A stretch of 64,000 bases of DNA from Flavobacterium sp. (GTDB taxonomy: Bacteria; Bacteroidota; Bacteroidia; Flavobacteriales; Flavobacteriaceae), in NCBI RefSeq assembly GCF_004211145.1, contig NZ_SEBS01000003.1, positions 62,001 to 126,000 on the forward strand, in the 5' to 3' direction. Positions 26,245 through 34,539 of this stretch are shown in pieces; positions within the stretch are counted from its first letter, which is position 1; the number at the start of each line of letters is the position of its first letter. The position numbers were made by a program, and so were the translations under genes. Under the pieces are notes generated by a model, which had not been told where the DNA came from, searched no databases, and saw nothing but the letters and a program-made list of their open reading frames with translations.

Positions 26245-26925
26245 CCGGTTCAAAAAAAATTGCGGGCAATCAAATTCACCAAAAAAACATTTAATTTTTA
26301 CTATTAAGAGCATTAAGCTCATTAAGGAAACAAATTCTTAATGAACTTAATGTTCTTAATGGTCAAAAAAATAAATCAAAAGTTTCCGCAATACAATTCC
26401 CGACCAAAATCTTAACTAACCTTAACTTCTTAATTGTTAAAAGCGAAACACTCGTTTTCAATTAAGCGACTTCCTAACGAACTGCGATTTCAAGTCCGAA
26501 ATCACCGATACCAAAATCATCGGCCACAACTTATCCTTACAAGCGCCAAAATTTCGGACATAACTTAAATCAAAAAATTCGCGGGCAATCAATTTCACCA
26601 AAAAAACATTTATTTTTTCCAGTAAGAGCATTAAGAGCATTAAGAGCATTAAGGAAGAAACTCTTAATGAACTTAATATCCTTGATGGTTAAAAAAAATA
26701 AAACTTCACTTACAATACAAGTCCGACCAAATCTTAACTAACCTTAACATCTTAATTGTTAAAAGCGAAACACTCGTTTCAAATAAGCATAAAGTGCATC
26801 GACAAAAAGAAACTCTTAATGAACTCAATGTCCTTAATGGTTAAAAAAAAATTACAATTTCACCTACAATCCAAATCCGACCAAAATCTTAACTAACCTT
26901 AACTTCTTAATGGTTAAAAACAAAA
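26245..26925. repeat. Compound repeat field with mirrored nonamer arms (three units)
   Basis: Units begin near 26245, 26569 and, truncated, 26790. Each full unit holds GCGGGCAATCAA, ACCAAAAAAACATTTA, then nonamers ATTAAGAGC. A short loop separates these from their reverse complement words (CTTAATGAACTTAATG, CCTTAATGGT), so the arms pair. The tail is ATCTTAACTAACCTTAAC followed by GTTAAAAGCGAAACACTCG. It fills the 770-bp gap between the helicase and the AraC regulator. No gene is supported in it. Confidence 0.85.
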
Positions 26926-26964
26926 TTGCACCAACCATTAAATCACATACCGCTAAAATCAAAA

Positions 26965-27876
26965 TCAATTAAACGACTGCCGAAACCCCAAAGGCGAAAA
27001 ACTCGTCTTCATCTTAAACAACTTACTAAACGACTGCGGATGTTCAAACCCCAACTCATACGCGATCTCACTCACGCTCAAATCACTCCCCGACAATTTC
27101 TCCTTAGCCTTTTCAATCAACTTATCATGTATGTGTTGCTGCGTGCTTTGTCCTGTCAAAATCTTAAGCAATCCGCTGAGGTAATTGGGCGAGACGTTTA
27201 GCTTGTCTGAAACGTATTGAACCGTCGGCAACCCTTTTTCATGCAACTTATTATCGTCAAACCAATCGGCGAGTAATTCCTCAAGCCGTTCAAGGATTTT
27301 GTGGTTAGAGATTTTACGCGTTAGAAACTGTCGGTGGTAAAATCTATTCGCATAAGTAAGCAGCAATTCCAATTGCGCGATGATCACATCCTGGCTGAAA
27401 TTGTCGATGTTCGACCGGTATTCCTTCTCAATGTTCTGGATGAGATCGGCAATCGTATTCTCTTCTTTTTCTGACAAATACAACGCTTCATTGACCGCAT
27501 AACCGAAGAATTCGTATTGCTTGATCGTCTTCGCGAGTGGCGTGTTCCAAAGGAAATCGGGATGTATCAAAAGCGACCATCCAGTATGCCTGTAATCGCC
27601 GTCGACCTCGATCGAATACACTTGTCCGGGCGCCATGAAAAACATGATGCCTTCGTCGAAATCGAACTCCTGCTGTCCGTATTTCATCTTCGCCTTGAAG
27701 TCGCGTTTGAGTGCGATCGTGTAGAAATTGTTCACAAGTGTGATCGGCTGGTCCGGAATCCGGCTCTTCATTTCGCCCGAACTGATCACGCTCACCAATG
27801 GATGCGACGGTTTTGGCCAACCGCGTAGTTTGTGGAATTCGGAGATCGTGTTGTTAAGATGAGGTTTGTTGGGCAT
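26965..27876 (-). CDS. AraC family transcriptional regulator
   Basis: 303 residues. The N-terminal half is a cupin-like sensor (FDEGIMFFMAPGQVYSIEVD at about residue 75). The C-terminal 100 residues are the double helix-turn-helix of AraC/XylS: first helix pair around VQYVSDKLNVSPNYLSGLLK, then SVSEIAYELGFEHPQSFSKLFK with the family-typical FSPLGFRQ ending. It lies downstream of the NmrA-like reductase on the same strand with a 219-bp gap, and may regulate it. Ligand unknown. Confidence 0.92.
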   Translation of the reverse strand: MPNKPHLNNTISEFHKLRGWPKPSHPLVSVISSGEMKSRIPDQPITLVNNFYTIALKRDFKAKMKYGQQEFDFDEGIMFFMAPGQVYSIEVDGDYRHTGWSLLIHPDFLWNTPLAKTIKQYEFFGYAVNEALYLSEKEENTIADLIQNIEKEYRSNIDNFSQDVIIAQLELLLTYANRFYHRQFLTRKISNHKILERLEELLADWFDDNKLHEKGLPTVQYVSDKLNVSPNYLSGLLKILTGQSTQQHIHDKLIEKAKEKLSGSDLSVSEIAYELGFEHPQSFSKLFKMKTSFSPLGFRQSFN

Positions 27877-27974
27877 GTCTAAAGATAGTTAATTTGATTT
27901 TTTTTGAACCATAGCATTAAGAACATTGAGATTGGAGCGGATAATTGCGGCGCCGAAGCTTTGCGTCGGTTTTT

Positions 27975-28065
27975 TAGTCACAGATTACTTCGTCAGTTCG
28001 CTTCGCTCGGGTCACAAATTTTTAAATAGATTTTTAAAGATCTGTAAATCTGTGGCTTTCAAATA
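27975..28065. repeat. Mirrored CACAGATT element with GCTTCGC mini-hairpin
   Basis: TTAGTCACAGATTACTTCG on the left pairs with GTAAATCTGTGGC on the right; between them lies CAGTTCGCTTCGCTCGGG, whose other strand contains the stable mini-hairpin core GCGAAGC. It sits between the NmrA-like reductase and the AraC regulator and may act on the transcript linking them. Confidence 0.55.
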
Positions 28066-28095
28066 AATACCTTTCTGTGGTAAGCTGTTTAAGCG

Positions 28096-28992
28096 TTATT
28101 CTGAGTCCAAAAATTTCTTGAAATCGACCGCGTAATCGACGAGTTTTGTCTTTCCGAGCGGATTCGGACGGTTTTTGAAATAATCCTCACCGAGCAATCC
28201 CGTGTTCAACGCCGAATACATCTCGACCAAACCCGCGGCAATTTTTGGGTTCATCCCGGCTTTTGTCAATCCGTCGAGCATCGTTTGGTCGGAAATTATT
28301 ACCCATTTCAGATTCGGTTTTCCGATGGCCGGCCCAAGGATTTTTGCCGTTTCATCGCCCGTCAATTCCTCGCTCGCAACGTAGCGGATCTTGCGTCCCG
28401 AAAATGGCGTCGTGATTTCGTCGGCGATGGCAGACGCGATATCTACAGGTGCGACCCACGGAATTTTCGTTTCGCCATGGTTCGAATAAATCGTGTCCTC
28501 GCTCTTGATGCCGCGCACATAAGCGTTGAGGTTGTAGAAAAACGACGTCGGACGCATGTGCGTGATCGAAACGTCTGACGGAAGTTCGTCGAGAATCAAA
28601 GCCAATTGATGCGCTCCTTTCAAAATCCCGTTTCCTTCGCTCAAATGCGCGCCGATCGTACTTAAATTCACCACGCGTTTCACGCCCGAATCGGCGATCG
28701 CTTTCGCGTAATTACTACCGAGCCTGCGATAATAGGCGAGAAGGTCGAGGCTGTGGTCGAAGTAATTGTTGGGCGGAACCATCGTGTAGACCGCGTCGGC
28801 GCCCGTAAATGTCTCGGTAAGGAAATCCACGTCTTCGAGCGTGCCTATTGCGGCTTTCGCACCCAGAGTTTCGATTTCGGACGTTTTTTCAACATTGCTG
28901 CTGATTACGGTAACGTTGTGGCCTTTCTGCGCCAATTCGGTCGCAAGCGGTTTGCTGATATGTCCCAAAGAACCTGTCAAAATGATTTTCAT
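28096..28992 (-). CDS. NmrA-like NAD(P)-binding oxidoreductase
   Basis: 298 residues from the ATG at 28992; the 33 upstream residues in the ORF track are not family-like. Atypical short-chain dehydrogenase with Rossmann motif ILTGSLGHISKPLATELAQ at the N-terminus. It then shows AVYTMVPPNNY and RVVNLSTIGAHLSEGNGILK, where the Tyr-x3-Lys catalytic pair of classical SDRs is absent, as usual for NmrA/azoreductase-like proteins. These bind NAD(P)(H) and act as redox sensors or reductases of quinones or nitro compounds. It is upstream of the AraC regulator on the same strand. Confidence 0.9.
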   Translation of the reverse strand: MKIILTGSLGHISKPLATELAQKGHNVTVISSNVEKTSEIETLGAKAAIGTLEDVDFLTETFTGADAVYTMVPPNNYFDHSLDLLAYYRRLGSNYAKAIADSGVKRVVNLSTIGAHLSEGNGILKGAHQLALILDELPSDVSITHMRPTSFFYNLNAYVRGIKSEDTIYSNHGETKIPWVAPVDIASAIADEITTPFSGRKIRYVASEELTGDETAKILGPAIGKPNLKWVIISDQTMLDGLTKAGMNPKIAAGLVEMYSALNTGLLGEDYFKNRPNPLGKTKLVDYAVDFKKFLDSE

Positions 28993-29132
28993 GATAGTTG
29001 ATTTATGTTTGGCAAAGTTGGGGCGAAACGGGTGAAACGACGTAGCCGAATCTATTTTCGTCTTAGCTGAAAATAAGGTGCCGATTTGCAAAACTCGCCT
29101 CGAATGGGTAGCTTCGGACGAAATTCCGCTCT

Positions 29133-30038
29133 ATGTCCATCAAGAAATCAATTCTGCTTTTACTGTTTTTCGTGTTCCAATTCGGGTTTTCGCAGGATTA
29201 TCGCGAGCAGTTCGGCGGCTTCGTGAAGGCGAGCGATACGGTGAACCAACTCAAAATATTGCAGCAATGGGAGAAGAAGAATGCGTCCGATCCTGAATTA
29301 TATGTGGCGTGGTTCAACTATTATTTCATAAACGCGAAGAAGGAAATGTTGCATCTTGGTGACAATCCTGAAGGCAAGGAAGCGCTTGAAATAACCGATA
29401 CGACAAGCAAAAAACCCGTAGGATATTTGTACGGGACGGATCATTACGACGACGCCAAAGTCGAAAAAGGAATCGCCAAAATCGATGCCGCCATCAAGAA
29501 ATTCCCGACGCGGCTCGACATGCGTTTCGGGAAAACCTACGTGCTTGGCGAAATGAAAAATTGGTCCGATTTCACGACCGAAATCATCAAAACCGTCGAA
29601 TATTCGGCCAAAATCCAAAACAAATGGACGTGGCGCGACGGCAAACCCGTTGAAGACGCGAAGAATTTCATGCTCGGCAGCATACAGGGTTACATAAACC
29701 AATTGTATGAGGCCAACGATGATTTGCTGCTCGACGACATGAAACGCATTTCTGAAACCGTCGTGAAATATTATCCCGACCACGTCGAAAGTTTGTCGAA
29801 CGTTTCGATCGTATTGATGATCCAAGGCGATTTCGACAAAGCGCTCACGTATCTTTTGAAAGCCGAAAAACTCGCGCCGAATGATACGGTCGTACTCGGA
29901 AACATCGCGCACGCCTACAATTCAAAGGGCGATTCGGCCAAAGCGATCGCGTATTACGAGAAAATCCTCGCGATCGGAGATGAGAACACGAAAGCATTCG
30001 CCAAAGACCGAATCGAGAAAATCAAAGCTAAAAAGTAG
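29133..30038 (+). CDS. TPR-containing exported protein
   Basis: 301 residues with signal peptide (KSILLLLFFVFQFGFSQ). The middle is family-unassigned (YVAWFNYYFINAKKEMLHLG; PTRLDMRFGKTYVLGEMKNW). The C-terminal 100 residues form tetratricopeptide repeats (ESLSNVSIVLMIQGDFDKAL, VVLGNIAHAYNSKGDSAKAI). Probably periplasmic with a protein-binding role. It is followed by a microsatellite gap before the YciO/TsaC-type gene. Function unknown beyond the TPR fold. Confidence 0.85.
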   Translation: MSIKKSILLLLFFVFQFGFSQDYREQFGGFVKASDTVNQLKILQQWEKKNASDPELYVAWFNYYFINAKKEMLHLGDNPEGKEALEITDTTSKKPVGYLYGTDHYDDAKVEKGIAKIDAAIKKFPTRLDMRFGKTYVLGEMKNWSDFTTEIIKTVEYSAKIQNKWTWRDGKPVEDAKNFMLGSIQGYINQLYEANDDLLLDDMKRISETVVKYYPDHVESLSNVSIVLMIQGDFDKALTYLLKAEKLAPNDTVVLGNIAHAYNSKGDSAKAIAYYEKILAIGDENTKAFAKDRIEKIKAKK

Positions 30039-30300
30039 TGCCTGAGTGCCTGAGAACCTTAGTGCCTGAGCGGATTTCGTAAAGAATTACGTTTTTGATA
30101 ACATTTGAGTTGGGGAAAAGGGGTTAATTTGATGTTGTTGATATGTTGATGTTGATGTGTTGATTCGTTGATTCGTTGATTCGAGCAATCGATGGGCGAA
30201 AAGTCCTTTCAAAGACAAAACATCAAATAAACACATCAACGCATCAACGCATCAACGCATCAACATCAAAAAGTCCCGTCAAAGACACAACAGCATCAAA
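30037..30300. repeat. Octamer arrays: GTGCCTGA, then mirrored GTTGATTC / CATCAACG arms
   Basis: Just after the TPR stop come three or four GTGCCTGA octamers. From 30131 a run of GTTGATGT/GTTGATTC units is mirrored by CATCAACG units at about 30235-30272, with GGGCGAAAAGTCCTTTCAAAGACAAAAC between the arms and a similar AAAAGTCCCGTCAAAGACACAAC after. It ends 10 bases before the next start codon, so it lies in that gene's leader. Confidence 0.75.
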
Positions 30301-30310
30301 TTAAACTAAA

Positions 30311-30931
30311 ATGTCACAGTTCATCAAAATATACGAAGACAAACCCAACGAAGCAGCCATCCAACGCGTCGTAAAGACTTTGCGCGACGGCGGTTTGGTT
30401 ATTTACCCGACCGACACGGTTTACGGTCTGGGTTGCGATATCACGAACACGAAAGCGCTCGAAAAGATCGCGCGCATCAAGGGAATCAAGCTGGAAAAGG
30501 CGAATTTCTCGTTCGTGTGCAGCGATTTGAGCAACCTGAGCGACTATGTGAAACAAATCGACAGCGCGACTTTTAAGTTGCTCAAACGCGCGCTTCCGGG
30601 ACCTTACACGTTTATTTTACCCGGAAACAACAGCCTGCCAAAGGAATTCAAGAAGAAAACCACCGTCGGTATCCGCGTGCCCGACAACAACATCGCGCTT
30701 GAAATCGTGCGCCAATTAGGCAACCCGATCGTGTCGACGTCTATCCACGACGAAGACGAAGTACTCGAATATTCCACCGATCCGGAACTTATTTTCGAAA
30801 AGTGGCAAAACCTCGTAGACGTCGTCATTGATGGCGGTTACGGCGGGAACGAAGCCTCGACGATCATCGACCTTTCGGGTTACGAACCCGTCGTCGTGCG
30901 TGAAGGCAAAGGCGATCCCGATATTTTTTAA
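30311..30931 (+). CDS. Sua5/YciO/YrdC-type protein (threonylcarbamoyl-AMP synthase family)
   Basis: 206-residue YrdC-fold protein. The nucleotide-binding start LVIYPTDTVYGLGCDITN is conserved, followed by KRALPGPYTFILPGN, TVGIRVPDN and PIVSTSIHDEDE. The ending VDVVIDGGYGGNEASTIIDL with VVVREGKGD resembles YciO more than TsaC. TsaC/YrdC makes threonylcarbamoyl-AMP for the t6A modification of ANN-decoding tRNAs; YciO is a related protein with weak activity. Which one this is cannot be settled without knowing whether another YrdC protein exists elsewhere in the genome. Confidence 0.88.
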   Translation: MSQFIKIYEDKPNEAAIQRVVKTLRDGGLVIYPTDTVYGLGCDITNTKALEKIARIKGIKLEKANFSFVCSDLSNLSDYVKQIDSATFKLLKRALPGPYTFILPGNNSLPKEFKKKTTVGIRVPDNNIALEIVRQLGNPIVSTSIHDEDEVLEYSTDPELIFEKWQNLVDVVIDGGYGGNEASTIIDLSGYEPVVVREGKGDPDIF

Positions 30932-30967
30932 CCGTTCACACAATTATAATTCATCAATCAAAAAAAC

Positions 30968-31330
30968 ATGGCAAATCAACCTGAGGAAACAATCAAAAAA
31001 GCCTACACGGCATTCAACGACCGCAACATCGACAACGCTTTATCCACGATGCAGAATGACGTTCAATGGTCGAAAGCCTGGGAAGGCGGCTATATAATCG
31101 GGCATGACGAGGTAAAGCAATATTGGACGCGCCAATGGAGCGAAATCGATCCAAAGGTAGAACCCGTCGGTTTTGACGAGCGCGACAACGGCAGCCTCGA
31201 AGTCAGAGTCCATCAAAACGTGAAGGATCTTCAGGGAAATCTGATGTTCGATGGGCTCGTGAAACACGTTTACACCTTTTACGACGGCCTGATCAAGACC
31301 ATGGACATCGAACTCCTCGAAAGCAACTGA
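30968..31330 (+). CDS. NTF2/SnoaL-like small protein
   Basis: 120 residues with an NTF2-like cone fold signature: N-terminal helix TIKKAYTAFNDRNIDNALST, then MQNDVQWSKAWEGGYIIGHDEVKQYWTRQW and a beta-sheet tail (NLMFDGLVKHVYTFYDGLIK). Members range from isomerases to stress proteins; catalytic residues cannot be assigned. It starts 36 bases after the YciO/TsaC-type gene and may be co-transcribed with it. Confidence 0.85.
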   Translation: MANQPEETIKKAYTAFNDRNIDNALSTMQNDVQWSKAWEGGYIIGHDEVKQYWTRQWSEIDPKVEPVGFDERDNGSLEVRVHQNVKDLQGNLMFDGLVKHVYTFYDGLIKTMDIELLESN

Positions 31331-31415
31331 ATGTCTCGCAGCAATCCGTATTCGAATCGGGCAATTCGCGTCTAAAAACATTTCCAATCATCGTCAAGCG
31401 CCGTAACTTCGCAGC

Positions 31416-32324
31416 ATGAACAATTCCCGTTACTACTTTTCAGCGATCTCGGCCTTCAGTATCTGGGGCGTTTTTAGTCTGGCATTGCGTCCGATAAAGG
31501 AATTCGCCCCTCTCGATATCTTGTTCTACCGCATTTCGTTGTGCTTGATCCTGCTTTTGATTCTCGTGTTCGCGATCCGACGAAAGCAACTCAACGAAAC
31601 GCTTCGCACATTCTCGGCCTTTGACAAAACAAAGAAGCGAAAACTGCTGTCGATCAATGTAGTCGCGGGATTGCTGCTCACCTCAAACTGGTTCCTGTTC
31701 ATTTACGTGATGAATTTCGTGAGCGTAAAAGCAACCGCGCTTTCTTACTTGGTTTGTCCGATCCTGACCGCCGCACTCGCCGTCATCATCCTTAAGGAAA
31801 AAATGAAAAACATCCAATGGATCGCGCTGCTCGTGGGTTGCGCAGGTTGCGGAATGTTGGCGGCCGGTCACTTGCGCGATTTGGTTTTGAGCGTGTTGAT
31901 CGGGGTTTCGTATGCGCTTTATCTGATCATCCAAAAGAAAAACGCGGGTTTCGACAGTTTCTGCATCCTCACATTTCACGTTTGCGTAGCGGTCGCGACA
32001 TTAGGAATATTGTTCCCGTTTCTTGATATCGGTGTTCCTCAAAGTCCGAAGTTTTACGGTTTCATCGCGATCATCGCAGTGTGTTTCACGATTTTGCCGA
32101 TGTTTCTGAGTTTGCTCGCACTCAAAGGAATCAAGTCGTCCACGGTTGGAATGTTAATGAACATCAACCCGATAATCTCGTTCGCGCTGTCGGTGTTCTA
32201 CTTCGATGAAAAGGCCGACGCCTGGCAATACTCGGCGTATTCGATCGTTTTTGTCTCGGTCATACTCTTCAACATTCCCGCGATTTTAGGCAAGCGGAAT
32301 ACCGAACCGGCAACGGCCGAATGA
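31416..32324 (+). CDS. rarD: EamA family transporter, RarD type
   Basis: 302-residue inner membrane protein of the drug/metabolite transporter superfamily with ten predicted helices. The N-terminal block RYYFSAISAFSIWGVFSLAL with APLDILFYRISLCLILLLIL is typical of RarD. The repeat signature is VSVKATALSYLVCPILTAAL, mirrored in the second half by KGIKSSTVGMLMNINPIISF. RarD proteins are putative exporters with no firm substrate. A single gene ahead of the two-component pair. Confidence 0.88.
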   Translation: MNNSRYYFSAISAFSIWGVFSLALRPIKEFAPLDILFYRISLCLILLLILVFAIRRKQLNETLRTFSAFDKTKKRKLLSINVVAGLLLTSNWFLFIYVMNFVSVKATALSYLVCPILTAALAVIILKEKMKNIQWIALLVGCAGCGMLAAGHLRDLVLSVLIGVSYALYLIIQKKNAGFDSFCILTFHVCVAVATLGILFPFLDIGVPQSPKFYGFIAIIAVCFTILPMFLSLLALKGIKSSTVGMLMNINPIISFALSVFYFDEKADAWQYSAYSIVFVSVILFNIPAILGKRNTEPATAE

Positions 32325-32386
32325 CCGTTCACTCGCCTGAATTTTCCATTCGCAATTTTATATTTTAGGATCGCCGACTGTAGTTT

Positions 32387-32394
32387 TAGGTTTG
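32387..32394 (+). promoter_or_regulatory. -7 promoter box (TAGGTTTG) of the LytS/LytTR operon
   Basis: TAGGTTTG matches TAnnTTTG exactly, 17 bases before the histidine kinase ATG; the identical box serves the Ntn hydrolase operon. The -33 element is weak. Confidence 0.55.
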
Positions 32395-32410
32395 TCGAAA
32401 ATAATCGATC

Positions 32411-33835
32411 ATGACAAAACAAATTATCACACAAAATCCCAAAACACTCTCGAGTAACGTCAAAGCCTTTTTTTGGCTCTGGCTCGCGCCTTTGGCGGCA
32501 TTGATAATTATTCCCTTACTGATGGGAAATTTCGAATCCGTCCTATACTGGAAGTTCAACATCTTCTTGGCCGTATTCTTTTCGATTAGCGCAGCAACAA
32601 ATGGCTTCCTCGTGCCTTTGCTGTCACGGAACTTCTCGATTTTCAAAAGTGTTTTTATCGGGATGTTGGTCGTGTTGCTGCTGTCGTTTTTATACGACGC
32701 GCAATTCGCACTGCATTTCCGCGACCTCAAATATCAAAACATTCAAGTTTCGGTGATCCGCTCGATTTTGAACGCATCGGTGTTCGTGCTCGGACATTTT
32801 TCGATCCGGCTTTTTTCACGCCAAAAAAGCGAACGCGATTTCAATTTGCCCAAATCGGCGTCGTTCTATAAGAAAATCGTGCTGTGGATTTCAGTTCCCC
32901 AAGGTTTGTTGATCGGATTTATATTTGTGACCGAATCGCTTCACAAATCATCGTCCCTTGACAACATCGTATACGTTTTGGGCGCGCTCGGATATTCGCT
33001 TCTAACAACGGGAACTGCTGTACTTGCCGTATTTTTGTTGACCAGGTTCTCGTTTCTCAAATCCGAAACGGCTGTTTTGGTCGCTGCGACAACGGTGCTT
33101 TGCGTGTTGGCGGGTTCCGCGTTTTCGATGGCGACGCTGGACCGATTCACATTGACGTCGGCCTTGGTCACGGTTGTGTTTCCAAGTTTCTTCACGGCAA
33201 GCGGCGTGATATTTTTATTGCTTCATTTCAATTCCGACGCCGCGAAAAACAAGACGATAAATGCGCTCGACCGATCGTTCCGAAAACAGTATTCCGAACT
33301 GCGCTATTTGAAACAGCAAACCAACCCGCATTTTTTCTTCAATAACCTGAACATGCTGATCTCGCTGATTGAGTCCGATCCTCAAAAAGCCGCGGTTTTC
33401 GGCAAGCAACTCGCCAATGTCTATCGGAAATTCCTCAAGGCCGATGATGTTGACTTTGTAAGTATTTCCGACGAGATCGAATTCATCTCGGAATATCTCG
33501 AGATCTACAAAGCCAAGTTCGGAGCGTCCGTTTCCATTTCGATCGATGTAAATTCCGACGGATTTCTACTTGCGAATTCACTTCAGGAAATCATCGACAA
33601 TATTTTTAAGCACAACGTCTTATCGGACGAAAATCCAATTGAGATTTCTATTTTTTCAACCGACGATTACCTGATCGTGAGAAATTCGACGCGACCTAAA
33701 ATCGCCGAACATTCCGACAAGAAAGGACTCTCGAATATTCTACGCCGACACGAATTACTCGTCGATCTGCCCTTCATAGTCAACGCTGAAACGACGTTTT
33801 TCGAAGTAAAACTTCCAATCCTCAAATCCGAATGA
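32411..33835 (+). CDS. LytS-type sensor histidine kinase
   Basis: 474 residues. The N-terminal half carries about eight hydrophobic segments (AFFWLWLAPLAALIIIPLLM, SVFVLGHFSIRLFS, LLTTGTAVLAVFLLTRF), so sensing is membrane-embedded. A His_kinase domain of the LytS/YehU class follows: RYLKQQTNPHFFFNNLNMLI with the phospho-accepting His in NPHF. The ATPase module has the N-box LQEIIDNIFKHNV and a late GLSNILRRHELL. It overlaps the LytTR regulator gene by 4 bases (ATGA), giving a cognate pair. Signal and targets unknown. Confidence 0.9.
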   Translation: MTKQIITQNPKTLSSNVKAFFWLWLAPLAALIIIPLLMGNFESVLYWKFNIFLAVFFSISAATNGFLVPLLSRNFSIFKSVFIGMLVVLLLSFLYDAQFALHFRDLKYQNIQVSVIRSILNASVFVLGHFSIRLFSRQKSERDFNLPKSASFYKKIVLWISVPQGLLIGFIFVTESLHKSSSLDNIVYVLGALGYSLLTTGTAVLAVFLLTRFSFLKSETAVLVAATTVLCVLAGSAFSMATLDRFTLTSALVTVVFPSFFTASGVIFLLLHFNSDAAKNKTINALDRSFRKQYSELRYLKQQTNPHFFFNNLNMLISLIESDPQKAAVFGKQLANVYRKFLKADDVDFVSISDEIEFISEYLEIYKAKFGASVSISIDVNSDGFLLANSLQEIIDNIFKHNVLSDENPIEISIFSTDDYLIVRNSTRPKIAEHSDKKGLSNILRRHELLVDLPFIVNAETTFFEVKLPILKSE

Positions 33836-34539
33836 TCAAGACAGCGCTCATAATCGAAGATGAAATTCCCGCGGGTTTGCGTTTGGAACGCTTGCTTCGA
33901 TCGCGTGGTTTTTCGGTGCTCGCAATCTTGCCGTCGGTTGCAAAGGCGACGCGTTGGCTGACTGAAAATCCGCATCCAGATTGGCTTTTCGTCGATATCG
34001 AACTCCGCGACGGAAACATATTCGCGTCACTCGAAAAGTTACGGCCGAAGTCGCGAATCGTGTTCACGACGGCCTACGAAGACCGGGCGCTCGAAGCATT
34101 CCGACACGGTGCGATCGACTATTTGCTAAAACCGATAGACGAATCCAAGCTCGACGCGGCAATCGAGAAAATCGAAAGAATCGGGAATGTGCTGCAACCG
34201 CAAAACGCTTCATCTGAAGTTCAGAAATCGATGCTGGTTTCGGCGGGAAAAACGATACGCAAAGTAGCGCTTGATGAAATCGCATATTTTTCAAGCGTGA
34301 ACAACATGACGTTCGTTCATTCGCAAAACCGCGATTATCCGATAGGGAAGTCGCTCGAAAAGCTGGAGTCGGAACTCGACGAGCGATTGTTTTTTCGCGT
34401 GAGCCGTAAGCATATCGTGAATCGCGGATTCATCGACCGCATTTCATCGACCGAACTTTTTCTCAAAAACATATCCGATCCGATATCGGTAAGCAGGCAA
34501 CGCGCCAAGAGTTTCAAGGAGTGGTTTTCACAGGTTTAG
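33832..34539 (+). CDS. LytTR family response regulator
   Basis: 235 residues. The receiver domain at about 1-120 has the acidic pair in ALIIEDEIPAG, phospho-acceptor Asp in WLFVDIELRDGN, and a Lys in YLLKPIDESKL. The C-terminal LytTR DNA-binding domain runs from about 140 to the end (IRKVALDEIAYFSSVNNMTF; RVSRKHIVNRGFIDRI). It is the partner of the overlapping histidine kinase. Its TAG stop interlocks with the stop of the convergent rhomboid gene in the four bases TTAG, so no terminator fits between them. Confidence 0.93.
   Translation: MIKTALIIEDEIPAGLRLERLLRSRGFSVLAILPSVAKATRWLTENPHPDWLFVDIELRDGNIFASLEKLRPKSRIVFTTAYEDRALEAFRHGAIDYLLKPIDESKLDAAIEKIERIGNVLQPQNASSEVQKSMLVSAGKTIRKVALDEIAYFSSVNNMTFVHSQNRDYPIGKSLEKLESELDERLFFRVSRKHIVNRGFIDRISSTELFLKNISDPISVSRQRAKSFKEWFSQV

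Noticed and set aside
26458-26649. 63-residue minus-strand ORF within the repeat field
   Set aside because: Half of it is translated nonamer arm (LLMLLML); the rest has no recognisable fold and no partner copy.
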